Below, piece after piece: positions 47,022 to 59,158 of a stretch of 64,000 bases of DNA. The translations under genes were made by a program, and so were the position numbers. The DNA lies in the NCBI GenBank assembly GCA_036874045.1, contig CM072339.1, forward strand, positions 3,665,501 through 3,729,500. Direction: 5' to 3'. The stretch is from Cymodocea nodosa. Lineage: Eukaryota; Streptophyta; Magnoliopsida; Alismatales; Cymodoceaceae. The notes under the pieces are model-generated. The model was not told the origin of the DNA. It made no database searches and saw only the letters and a list, made by a program, of their open reading frames with translations. Position 1 is the first letter of the stretch; every line of letters begins with the position of its first letter.

Positions 47022-49005
47022 TGTATTGATTTGTTAACTTCTGTTTTTAAACTTATTTAATTTGTCTTTATGCTTATATCAATAATTACTTTTAGAAGTA
47101 AACAAACAACCTTTCACACAAATTAGATATTAATTCCAATTTGTGTTTTAACTGCAAGTGCACAGTGTATATTGTATTTGTGTGCAAGTACAGGTTGATC
47201 CCATAGAGATTAAGTAACAATTATGTACTGTTTCAATTTTTGTATTGGAGTTTATATGTGTTCAGTAAGTACTCCGTTGAGTTACAGTTAACACAACAGA
47301 CTTAGTTCGTGGAGTTATGGCTAACTCAATGGACTAACCTCGTGGACTTAAGTTAATTCCACAAGCCTATCTTTTTAGTTAAATACTGCTATTTACAAAG
47401 GAATTCAGCCAATCATTGGGCGGTTCCACAGATTGTAAATAACATCAATTAAACTCTTTAATGTTAGTTAATATTAGATTTATCATTAAGCAACACTAAC
47501 ATTCAGATATTTCAAATAGTAACCATTAAAATCTTTATGTATCTAGAATGATTCAATTTCAGTAAATTGTAAAACTATTTTCAATTTTCTAAATCAAACA
47601 AACATAAAACATTCACAATACTGACAATAATAACATTAATCACGATATAAAATAAACAATACAATACTCTAATACTAATGTAAACATAGATAATTTGTTG
47701 TTTTTGATATTTTTGTTTTGATATGTTCTTGAAGATGAATGAAAGGTGAAATGTAAAAATCTCTATCGACAGTAAAAACTTCCGTCACTACATGCGACGC
47801 GATTACACCACTGAAAACTTAATCACTTACAATCTTGCCTCCTCTCCCTATAGAATCGTGAATCCAAAATTGTAAGATGATCTTCTCTTCAGCATACTGG
47901 CATTAACCTAAAACCAAGGTTAGAAGCTTTACGATCTCTTGATATATGAGTTAGTGCTTGGTGAAAATGGCTTCCCTTCCTACGACGCGATCACTCCTCA
48001 TAATGGTTGTTAGTCACCGTGTTTGGTTCGGAATCGACCCGACATCAGGAAAGTATCCTCATAGACCTCCGATGGTTGGTGATTTTGGTGGTGGTGTGGA
48101 GCTTCAAGGAACTTCTGATGCTGCTTGTAGTTAGTGCGGTCCTCTACCTTTGCACACACACTTTCTTCATCTTTCTCCTCTTCTTTTATATTTCTTTCTG
48201 TAGTAATTGCTTCTGCTTAGATGATCAGTTGGATTTCCTTCATTCATATCAACGATGGTGATTTCTTCTTCCTTCCATGAGTGAATTTCTGTGTGATACA
48301 TGCAATCGTGGTTTTCCTTCGAATGTTCTATTTCTGCAACTACGATAGTGGCAAATTAGAAAATATATGGTCTATGGAGTTATAGATAACTCAACAGACT
48401 TACTTTGTTGATTTAACTATAAAACACGTGCAATAAAGAAATAACTAGTTCAGATGTTTCAGATATTTACAAACCTTAACTATCCGAAACTTATATGCAT
48501 TTCGGATAGTTAGCACTTAACCTTCCGAAAGATAACTTAAGTCAAGTTTTCAGAATGTGACATGTGTCCTCAAGTAGTTTTATGATAAAAAGCTATTTCG
48601 GATACTTAAAAATCTAACTATCCGATGCTCAGATGCATTTCGGATAGTTACCAGATAACTTACCGAACATTCACTTAAGTCATGCATTATGATTTCAACA
48701 TGTGTACTTCAGAAAATAATAAAATATTCTTTAAGCATTTAAAACATAATTATTCGGTACATGCAATATAACTCTCCGAAATAATAGAAAATTCGGATAC
48801 TTAAGAATTTCACAGCCTGCAATTCACCGATAGTTCAGAAATGTACTTAATTAACATTAATTTCCTGAAATTATGCAGATTCTTTCATTAAAGCATATAA
48901 TAGTGTAATTATCACATAATGACTTAATTCTCATATGATAAACTAAATATTCTGTAATTAACCATCATTTAACCATTAATATTATGCACTTTTTCATTCT
49001 AAACA
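47022..49005 (-). repeat. gypsy LTR (1984 bp)
   Basis: Shares both ends with the gypsy-1 LTRs but has fewer tandem units and is closer in its 5' part to the LTR at 50025. Confidence 0.9.
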
Positions 49006-50024
49006 ATGTCCTACCTACTATCATGTGAGTAATGATAAGTTGGAATCGAGAGCCAAGAAGGGCATCTTTGTTGGCCATGGTATGGGAGTAAAAGGGTACA
49101 AGATCTATGATTCAACTTCTCATAAAGTGATACACAACTATGATGTCACTTTTAATGAGAATTTTCTCATGTAGAAAAGAAATGAGGATGCTAATTTAAA
49201 TAGTCCAAATGCTCCTGAACAAGTGGAGTTTGATGTGCAGCAACCATTAGATGATGAACAACCCACGTCCAATCCAAATTTGCCTTCTAATTCAAGTAGC
49301 TAAGTTGAAGATCAAGTTGTGGAGGTAGCCCAGCAAAGAAGTATTACTAGAAAAGGAGATTCAACGTCCTAGGAGGGATGTTCAGCTTCCACAAAAGTAT
49401 GGTTACAACAACTTGATAGCTTATGCATTGCAAGCCGCAAAGGAGATTGAAGAAGATGTTGATCCAGCAAACTATGAAGTTGCTATCAAGGGACCTAATG
49501 CTATAAATTGGGTGGCTGCCATAGAGGAGGAGCTACAATCCCTACATAAAAATTAGACTTGGGATTTGGTAAAGCATCCTCAAGGAAAAAATATAGTTGG
49601 CTGCAAATGAATCTTTAAAAGGAAGATTGGAATGTAGGAAAATCAAGATGTTCGATACAAAGCTAGGTTGGTAGCCAAAGGTTATTCACAGTAGGAACGT
49701 ATTGATTTCAATGAAATGTTTGCTCTTGTTGTGAGACACACTTCAATTAGAGTTCTATTAGCCATTGTTGCTGCAAGGAACATGGAGTTAAAATAGCTTG
49801 ATGTCAAGACTAACTTCTTGCATGGGACCTTGAAGAAGAAATCTGGATGGCACAACCTAAAGGCTTTGTTGAAGGGGGAAAATCAGATCATGTATGTAAG
49901 GTCAAGAAATCTCTCTATGGGTTGAAGTAGTCCCCTGCTAATGATATAAAAGGTTTAATACTTTTATCACCAAGATTGGTTTTGATAGGTGTTCCTTTGA
50001 TTCTTGTGTGTATACCAAGAGACT
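49006..50024 (+). pseudogene. copia-2 integrase end and RT start
   Basis: PTYYHVSNDKLESRAKKGIF..GYKIYD is the end of copia integrase. RT text follows: NAINWVAAIEEELQSL, TWDLVKHPQGKNIVGCK, RYKARLVAKGYSQ, LDVKTNFLHGTL. Several TAG/TGA stops and frameshifts are present. It is truncated by the LTR at 50025. Confidence 0.88.
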
Positions 50025-51816
50025 TGTTTAGAATGAAAAAGTGCATAATATTAACGGTTAAATAATGGTTAATTACATAATATTTAGCTTATCATATGAG
50101 AATTAAGCTATTATGTTATAATTATACTATTATATGCCTTAATGAAAGAATCTACATAATTTCAGAGAATTAGTGTTAATTAAATACATTTCTGAACTAT
50201 CGGTGAGTTATAGGCTTTAAAATTCTTAAACATTCAAAATTTTTGTTATTTTGGAGAGTTACATTTTATGTACTAGACAGTTATGTTTTAAACACTTAAA
50301 GAATACTTTATTATTTTCTAGAGTACACATGTTGTAACCTTAATTCATGACTTAAGTGGATTTTCGGTAAGTTAGGTGCTAACTATCTGAAATGTGTTTA
50401 AGCATTGGATAGTTAGGTTTGTAAGTATCTGAAATATCTTTTTATCATAAAACTTACTAAGGACATGTGTCATGATCTAAAAACATGATTTAAGTGTGGT
50501 TTTATAGTATTAAGCATGATCTATTTTATTTGCACATATTTATATCATGTACAAGTGTATAGTAATAACTCGTTGAGTTAATGTTGTTTTTATTGAAAGA
50601 TCACATGCCAACTCATTAAGTTACAAGTTTAAAGGTGTAAGAAGAACATGTGAGAACTTGTTGAGTTAGTGACTAAAAATTGTAAGTTGTATATTTGAAC
50701 TCGTTAAGTTAGAATTATGCACGTGTTGAATTTAAATGCTTTATTATGTCACGTGAGCTGCACATGTTTAACTTGTTAAGTTAGCATAACTATAGGCGTT
50801 GAGTTACTTGAATATACACTAAGATAACACGTTGTGTTAGTGTTATAAGCTTATAAGTATTTCTTTACTCCATGTGTTTTATAGTTAAGTCAACGAAGAA
50901 AGTCTGTTGAGTTATACTAACTCTACGGACTAGTTATTTTCTAACATGCTACTGTAGTAGTTGTAGAAACAGGAAATACGAAGGAAAACCATGATTGCAC
51001 GTATCACGTAGGAATTAACTTGTGGAATGCAGAAGAAATCACCATCGTTGATATGAATGAAGGAAATCCAACCGATCATTTAAGTAGAAGTAGTTATTAT
51101 TGAAAGAAATATAAAAGAAGAGGAGAAAGACGAAGAAAAGAGTGTGGAGGACTGCGCTAACGATAGGAAGCGTCGGAAGTTCCTTGAAGCTCCACAACAC
51201 CATCAAAGTCACCAACCATCAAAGGTCTGTGGGGATACTTTTTGGATGTCGGGTCGATTCCGAGCCAAACATGGTGATTGACAACCACTATGAGGAGTGA
51301 TCGCGTCGTAGGAAGAAAAGTCATTTTCACCAAGCACCAACTCATATCTCAAGAGCTCGTAAAGCTTCTAGCTTTGGTTTTAAGTTGATACCAGTATACT
51401 GAAGAGGAGATCAACTTACAAGTCTTGGTTTGTAATTCTATAAGGAGAGGAGGCAAGATTGTAAGTGATTAAATTTTCCTGATGAACAATTAATGACCAT
51501 AAACACAATGCCTTAGTATGCAGACATAATTAATTACTTAGTTACTAGTTTAACACCTAAAGATTGGAATAGATAGGATAAAAAATTGTTCTTTTCAAGA
51601 GTGAAATATTATTATTGGGAAGACCCATACTTATTTAAGAAATGTCCTAATTTGGTTTTAAGGAGGTGTGTTCTAGAAACTGAATATTAGAGCATATTGC
51701 CTTTCTGCCATGACCAAGCATGTGGAGGACATTTTGGTTCAAGAAAAACTACTACCAAAATTCTGTAATGTAGTTTCTATTGGCCACCACTATTCAAAGA
51801 TGCTTATAAATATTAC
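50025..51816 (+). mobile_element. gypsy fragment: truncated LTR joined to pol piece
   Basis: An LTR from its true 5' end (TGTTTAGAATG) to about 51477, then an abrupt join to the end of RNase H and the integrase zinc domain (51478-51816: [39 protein letters not shown]). It is interrupted at 51817 by the next element, with ATTAC as the left flank. Confidence 0.85.
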
Positions 51817-53999
51817 TATTTAGAATGAAAAAGTGCATATTATTAACGGTTAAATGATGGTTAATTGCATAATATTTAGCTTATCATATGAGAATTAAGC
51901 GATTATGTTATAATTGCACTGTTATATGCTTTAATTAAAGAATCTACTTAATTTCAGGGAATTAATGTTAATTTAGTACATTTTTGAACTGTCGGTAAAT
52001 TATAGACTATGAAATTCTTAAGTATCCGAATTTTCTGTTATTTCGGATAGTTATGTTTAACATACCGAACATGTATTAGACAGTTATGTTTAAATTGCCG
52101 AACAGTTATGTTTTAAAAGAATATTTTATTATTTCCTGAAGTACACATGTCGAAACCATAATGCATGACTTAAGTGAACTTTCGGTAAGTTATCTATAAC
52201 TATCTGAAATTGCAGTTGGGCATCGGATAGCTATATGTGTAACTCTCTGAAATCTCCTTTTATTTATAAAATAGCTGTGGACACGTGTCATGTTCTGGGA
52301 GAATGACTTAAGTGGATTATCGATGAGTTATCTCTAACTATCCGAAATACATCTAGACATCGGATGGTTAGACTTGTAACTCTTTGAAATGTTTCTTTCA
52401 TTATAAAACTGCTGCTGACACGTGTCGTGATCTGGAAGATTGACTTAAGTTATATATTGGTGAGTTATCTCTAACTATCCGAAATGCATTTAGGCATCGG
52501 ATAGTTAAGTTTGTAAGTATCTGAAATGCACCTGAGCATCAGATAGTTAAATTTATGCACGTGTTTTATAGTTAAATCAACGAAACAAGTTCGTTGAGTT
52601 ATCTATAACTCTATGGACTATTTATTTTCTAATATGCCACTATAGCGATTGTAGAAACAGGATAGTTGGAAGGAAAAACCACGATTGCACGTATCGCGCA
52701 GGGAGAAGAAATCATCATCGTTGATAGGAATGAAGGAAATCTAACTGATCATTCAAGCAGAAGTAGTTACCATTGAAGAAATATAAAAGAAAAGAAGAAA
52801 AAGAAGTAAAAGGTGTATGATCGATGGGTATGGCCAGTGTGTGCAGAGGAGGATCAACGTCGATAATTCTCTGAAGTACCACACCAACCATCATCACCAC
52901 CACCATAATTACCAACCATCGGAGGTTTGTGACGATACTTTCCTGATGTCGGGTCGATTTCGAGCGAAACACAGTGCTTGACAACCACTATGAGGAGTAA
53001 TCATGTCGTGGGAAGGGAAGCCATTTTCACCAAGCGCTGACTTATATCTCAGGAGATCGTAAAGCTTCTAGCCTTGGCTTCGGGTTGATGCCTGTATGCT
53101 AAAGAGGAGATCATCTTGCAATTTTGGACTCACGATTCTATAGGGAGAGGAGACAGATTTGTAAGTGGTTTAATTTTCACTAGTGTGATCGCGTCGCATG
53201 TAGTAACGAAAGTATTTACTGTCAACTGAGATTACTTTACATTTCACTTTTCGCCCATTTCCATGCTCATATCAAAACAAAAATACCAAAAACAACTTAT
53301 CTGTGTTTATATTTTGTATTGGAGTGTTGTATTGTTTGTTTTGTATCGTGATTAATGTTATCTTTGTCAGTGTTGTGATTGTTTTAGTTTTATAGTTTAC
53401 TGAAATTGGTTCATTCAAAAAACTTAAAGATTTTAATGGTTACTGTTTGAATTATCTGAATGTTAGTATTGCCTAATGATAAATCCAGTGTTTACTAACA
53501 TTAAAGAGCATAATTGATGTTATTTACAATCTATGGAATTGCCCAATGGTTGGCTGAATTCCTCTGTAAATAACAGTATTAAATAGGAAAGGCAGGCTCG
53601 TGGAGTTAACTTAAGTCCATGAGGTTAGTTCGTTGAGTTAGCCATAACTCAACGAACTTAGTCCGTTGAGTTAATTGTAACTCAACGAAGAGCTTATTGA
53701 ATATATAAATTTGATTGTTAAAAATGGAACAGTTCTCAATTCTTAAGCAATTCCCTGTGGGATCGACTTGTACTTGCACACTAATACAATTGACACTGTG
53801 CACTTGCAGTTAAAATACAAATTGGAATTAATATCTAATTTGTGTGAAAGGTTGTTTGTTTACTTCTAAAAAGGAATTCAGGAATAGACATAAAGATAAA
53901 TTAACTAAATAAAAACAGAAGTTAACAAATTCAAGCTTTTCTAGCTCGTTGCTAGGTAACCAATTCAAGTTTTTTGGTGCTGTGCTGGAGATCCATACA
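51817..53999 (+). repeat. gypsy-2 5' LTR
   Basis: 2183 bp, ends CCATACA seven bases before the primer site. Same subtype as the gypsy-1 LTRs, with the G-box repeats. Confidence 0.9.
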
Positions 54000-54006
54000 A
54001 GTTTTC

Positions 54007-54024
54007 TGGCGCCATTGCTGGGGA
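54007..54024 (+). other. gypsy-2 primer-binding site
   Basis: TGGCGCCATTGCTGGGGA, two changes from the tRNA-Asp complement, both of the kind expected from cytosine deamination at CpG. Confidence 0.9.
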
Positions 54025-54100
54025 ATTAATATAAGCAACTGTTAGAGCCGTTTCGTTTTAATAGCAAGAGTGTTGTGTGTTTTCTTTTGTAATTGAGAAT

Positions 54101-54832
54101 ATGGCATATGCTTATGCTCAAAGATTTCTGAAACTTGTAGTTAGCATATGTGAATTCTGCAATTCTGAAGGTCACGACATTTCTGACTGTTTGAAACTGA
54201 GACGTTTGCAGATAGTTAGAACCCATGAACAACAAATGAATTATCCTTCATATAATAGAGCCGAGTATGAAAATCCTATAGTTTACCCAATTGATGGTTA
54301 GTATAGAATGTGTAATATGTTGAGAGACACTGAAGTTTGGGATAGGTATGATAGACTGTAGCGTAGTATAGAGCAAAACCTGGACAAACTAGAATACTTT
54401 ATGTGTCAACAATAAGAAGTCAACCAATTAAACTATAATAAAGCATATTCAGAACCTAAAATGGATATAATTTACGAAACTGAAAAAACCATAATGAAAA
54501 TTGATCAAAAATTGAATGCAATGAGATTAGATGATCTGAAAAGAAAACTAAAAGCATTGGACGAATATACAATGAAAATACAAGTTATGCAATAGGATAA
54601 TGAAAATTATAATATTATAGATCTGCATAATTTGCAAAATATACATCCAACAGAAAATACTAATGCAAGAGAATTTAAAGAATGCACTTTAAAACTAAAA
54701 ACAATTGAAGATCATAATCACGAAAATGATATACAAAAACATCATGAGAGTAACGAAAATCTAGAAGATGTATGTGTAACATTAAGATCTGGAATTGATA
54801 TACCACCAAGAACTCAAATGAAAATAATATGA
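54101..54832 (+). pseudogene. gypsy-2 zinc-knuckle ORF
   Basis: Starts MAYAYAQRF 76 bp after the primer site. Knuckle CEFCNSEGHDISDC, then the charged linker. In-frame stops follow IDG, DRL, CQQ and VMQ. Those after DRL and VMQ are at the same codons as in gypsy-1. Confidence 0.85.
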
Positions 54833-55095
54833 AGGTGGATAAGAGTAAAAATCAAAATGATAATGAAAATGTAATAGTTGAAAATCTAAAAATCACTTAA
54901 GAACAATCTACATCTACTAATGAGGCTAAAAATGATCAAACAAATCAAATGAAAGAAAAAGAATCTTTTAAATCACAATCTTTAGCACCCTATCTTGAAA
55001 GATTACAACAAACAATACCTAAAAAATAAGAAAAAATGAGAGAAATTTTTGAAAAAGTACAAGTTAACATTCCTTTGTTAGATTTATTATAGAAA

Positions 55096-55590
55096 ATGCC
55101 ACCTTGTGCTAAATTTCTGAAAGATTGGTGTACTAAGAAAATAGAGCAAAAAGTTCTTAGAAATGCCTTTTTAGTTGAGCAAAGTAGTTCCTTATTTCTG
55201 TCACAAATTCCTAAAAAATTATCTGATCTTGGAATCCCTATTATATCATGCACCATAGGAAATATCATTCTAGAAAGAACCTTAATAGACTTAGGTGTAG
55301 GTATAAATGTTATGCCAAGTGATATATTTGCATCCTTAGGATTAGAAGGCTTAACTCCTACTAGTATGATTATTCAATTAGCTGATAGAAGTATAAGATA
55401 CCCTAGAGGAAAAATAGAGGATGTCTTAATTAAAATCAAAAACTTTATATATCCTATTGATATTGTAATTTTGGATTCCCAACAAATTAAGCATAAAAAT
55501 AGTGATACATCTTTAATTTTGGGAAGGCCATTTTTAGCAACATCAGGGGCTGTTATAAATTGTAAAACTGGAGTAATGAAGTTAAACCAC
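55096..55590 (+). pseudogene. gypsy-2 aspartic protease
   Basis: PPCAKFLKDWCTKK, then active site DLGVGINVMPSDIF, QLADRSIRYPRG and LILGRPFLAT. Intact until it breaks off at GVMKL (55585), where non-element and inverted LTR sequence begins. Confidence 0.88.
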
Positions 55591-55611
55591 CTACTTTCAA
55601 ATTAAACCACT

Positions 55612-56826
55612 TATAAATCACTACATGCGACGCGATTACACCAGTGAAAATTAAACCACTTACAAATCTTTCTCCTCTCCCTATAGAATCGTGAGTCCAA
55701 AATTACAAGATGATCTCCTCTTCAGCATACAGGCATCAACCTGAAGCCAAGGCTAGAAGTTTTACGATCTCCTGAGATATGAGTCGGTGCTTGGTGAAAA
55801 TGACTTCCCTTTTTGCAACGCGATCACTCCTCACAGTGGTTGTCAGTCACCGTATTTGGCTCAGAATTGACCTAACATTCAGAAAGTATTTTCACAGACC
55901 TCTGATGGTTGGTGATTTTGGTGGTGATGTGGAGCTTTAGGGAACTTCTGACGCTTCCTATAGTTAGCGTGATTCTCCACCTCTCTCTCTACCACACTTT
56001 CTTCGTCTTTTTCCTCTTCTTTTATATTTCTTTCAATAATAACTACTTCTGCTTAAATGATCGGTTGGATTTTCTTCATTCATATCAACGATGGTGATTT
56101 CTTCTTCATTCCACAAGTGAATTCTTGCGTGATACGTGCAATTGTGGTTTTCCTTCAAATTTCTTGTTTCTGCAATTACTTCCGTGGCATGTTAGAAAAT
56201 AAATGGTCCGTAGAGTTAGTGTAACTCAACGGACTTACTTCGTTGATTTAACTATAAAACATGTGTAAATAAGAAATAACTTATAAGTTTATAACACTAA
56301 TACAATGCGTTACCTTAATGTATATTGAAGTAACTTAACACGTATAGTTATGCTAACTTAACAAGTTATACATGTGCAGCTTATGTGACATCATAAAACA
56401 TTTAATTTCAACACGTGCATAATTATTAACTTAATGAGTTCAGATATACAACTTACAATTTTTACTCGCTAACTCAACGAGTTCTCACGTGATCTTTTTA
56501 CACATTTAAACCTATAGCTTAATGAGTTATTACTGTGTACCTGAATATTCTTTTAGCATTTAAAACATAATTGTCTGGTATATGAAATATAACTCTCCAA
56601 AATAACAAACAATTCGGATACTTAGGAATTAAAAATCTTTTAATTTACTAACAATTTAGAAATGTACTTAATTAACATTAATTTCCTGAAATTATGTAGA
56701 TTCTTTCATTAAGGCATATAATAGTGCAATTATAACATAATGACTTAATTCTCATATGATAAGCTAAATATTATTCAATTAACCATCATTTAACCCTTAA
56801 TATTATGCACTTTATCATTTTAAACA
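55612..56826 (-). repeat. Inverted, truncated gypsy LTR inside gypsy-2
   Basis: Minus-oriented, with its 5' terminus at 56826 intact (TGTTTAAAATGATAAAG) and its 3' part missing. The terminus abuts F-box codons directly and no duplication is visible, so it marks a rearrangement rather than a clean insertion. Confidence 0.85.
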
Positions 56827-57296
56827 ATAAGCATAGATAGTTATGATGATGACTTTATAGAAATATTGCCTGTACCTAATGATATAGTTGAACCATCATC
56901 TATAGAATATGATAAAATTCAATTAGGAGTGTGGTACAATAAATATGATGATTTTACTTTATGTTTAGTAAGATGGTGGGATGAATTGATGAAATTTTAA
57001 ATATGGATTATGAAAGACCTAAATGAATGGAAGTGGGAAGAGGAATTATTGAAATATATGTAGCAATAGAAGCAACTACATTATCTTGGAATAGAAGAGG
57101 ATCCCTTTCTACATTTCAATTGATTAATGGTAATACACTTGTATTTAGCATTAATAACATATTGCAAGTTTACACATTAAAAAGGGAAGCAAATTGCATT
57201 AAAACAGAATTAAGAGCAAGAAGAATGATGCCGAAAGGTTTTGCTTGGACTAACACGTTTATTCCATTTGTCACTACTTTTCAATCATGTTCTTAA
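56827..57296 (+). pseudogene. gypsy-2 F-box protein, C-terminal half
   Basis: Aligns with residues about 225-378 of the gypsy-1 F-box protein (SIDSYD start; RWWDELMKF; IWIMKDLNEWKWEE; the same end FIPFV.TFQSCS). It has a TAA after MKF and a frameshift after WKWEE; the rest is open to TAA at 57296. The F-box itself is missing. About 69% identity in the last 65 residues, counted by eye. Confidence 0.88.
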
Positions 57297-59144
57297 ATTG
57301 TGATTTTATTTTTTTTATTAAAAAAAACAATATAAAAAAACAAAAAGCCAACTTTTAGTTTCTATTTTATTTATTTTTAGAAAAGAAAAAAACAAACAAA
57401 ATATTAATCCAGTTTGTTGGTATCTGTTTTAGGAAACCAACTAGCTTGCTTGTGAGCCACCAGAGGCAGAGGAGCCTGGGTTCCACATAAGACATTGATT
57501 TAACAATTTATGTTTTGTTATTAAGCTGTTATTTTGTTATATATATTCTACTTTTATTGTGAATGAAAAGTTTTTCAAAATCAAAAGTTGATAAATATTG
57601 AAGGAGATATAAAGAACAATGTATGTAATTGATTACTTATCCTGAATTTACATTCAAGTACATTTCATGGAGTTATTCATTAACTTAACGAATTAAGTTC
57701 GTTGAGTTAGGTACTAAGTCAACGAAACATTATTCATGCCTTCTAACATTTTCTATATTTACTATAAATCTTTTACATTGAAGACAATGCAAAATGTAGG
57801 CATGGGGGGGAGGTAATTAGATTAAAATTCAAGTAACTTTGTTATTAGAGGAATTAGGATTGTGCTGTAAATTTCTATGGAAACTGAAAATCTTTTATGA
57901 ATTTGCTGTGACTAATCGAAATTTCCTATAACTATCCAATAATTGAAACTATGATTTTTTTTTTTTTGAGAATTGTAATTGCTTGAATGTTATATTTAGA
58001 ATCTTATATAAGATGCTACAAAAAATTTAATATTAATACAAATCTAGATATAATATCTTGTGTTTTTGTTGAATTTTATGAGTTTAATAGTTTCACAATT
58101 TTAAAAAGAAATCAGAATGCTTAACTGAAACTCAGGAAATGATCTGAAATCCTAAAAGAGTTGAAATATTGATTTTTGGATTAAATGAGATACATACGAT
58201 CAAAGATACATTTAATTTGATCGATTAAACTTGTAGAATGATTTACATGTAAATCTTATTAAACTACAGAAAAAGTATGAGCTTATTGATATGGATTCAT
58301 GTTTTCAGTAAATTATAGAAACATGATTATATGAGATCTATGTTTTATTGCATCTATATTAATGAAGTACATATATATTGTGTTGAAAAGAAAAAAAAAA
58401 AAGAGGAAAGAAAAGAGAAAAACTTTGAGAGTTTATTGCTTTATTTGATTATGAGTCTTTTGTACTTGAGCAGATAGATATGTAAAGATTGTTGACCTGA
58501 AAAAGAACTCTTTAAATCTGGCAACCTAAGATCTTGATTAGATTTGAGATTGTTGACTGAAAGCTTGATACATGGGTATATTAGAAAGCTTTTGTATGAT
58601 TCAAGCTTTTCAAATTAACTTTTAAAGTAAAAAAATATACATATACTATTCTGAAAAGATAAAAGTGTTTTATGAAGATACATATATCTTTTGAATTGAG
58701 TATATTCTTTGTTATCTATGATTACTGAAGTATGAATCTAGAATTACACTTTTGAAGTTGTTTATTTGAGATACAATTCATTATTCTTCTTATTTTAATC
58801 ATATTGAGTTGAATTGTGTTTTGATTCGTATGTAGCTGAAATTTATTTTGGAAATCATATTGAGAAATTTAGGATAGCAGATGTTTGAAAAGAAAAAAAA
58901 TGATAATATAATTACCACCTATGTGATGTTAGTATATTTTGTATGTAATTTACATATGTTTTAAATATATTTTCAGGTTAGAGAGGAGAAAACAATGCTA
59001 AATTAGATTACTGAATTAATAAAGAATATTTTACATTAATCTAATTTATGTATTTTGAAGATATAAAGTGAAAAATTAGTTATAGCACTTTAGAAAGACC
59101 AACTAGTTAGATCTTAGTAGTTTGCTAAGGGATCGGTAAAAGTT
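57297..59144 (+). other. gypsy-2 3' non-coding region
   Basis: Counterpart of 30140-31916. It has the internal purine tract at 57797-57814 and an extra ~60-bp GTTGAGTTA hairpin cluster at 57667-57726 that gypsy-1 lacks. Confidence 0.75.
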
Positions 59145-59158
59145 AAGTATGGGGGAAG
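59145..59158 (+). other. gypsy-2 polypurine tract
   Basis: AAGTATGGGGGAAG directly before the 3' LTR. Confidence 0.88.

Larger units (their letters stand above)
46399..49005 (-). mobile_element. Internally deleted gypsy copy in copia-2
   Basis: On the minus strand it has an LTR (49005-47022), a primer site with several C-to-T type changes (47014-46997), the zinc-knuckle ORF (about 46920-46445), and then an abrupt jump to only ~42 bp from the far end of an LTR (46399-46440). Everything from protease to 3' LTR is missing. The copia-2 frame resumes at 49006-49007 with no 5-bp duplication. Confidence 0.85.
24683..50024 (+). mobile_element. copia-2: Ty1/copia element, split by later insertions, 3' end lost
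   Basis: The span includes nested DNA. copia-2's own pieces are 24683-27312, 46342-46398 and 49006-50024. It has a 5' LTR, a primer site, and gag, protease, integrase and the start of RT in Ty1/copia order. The frame closes perfectly across the solo-LTR insertion. RT is cut at 50025 by a gypsy LTR, and no RNase H or 3' LTR is found in the window. From 25468 to 27312 one frame is kept with only in-frame stops, suggesting decay by point mutation. Confidence 0.88.
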
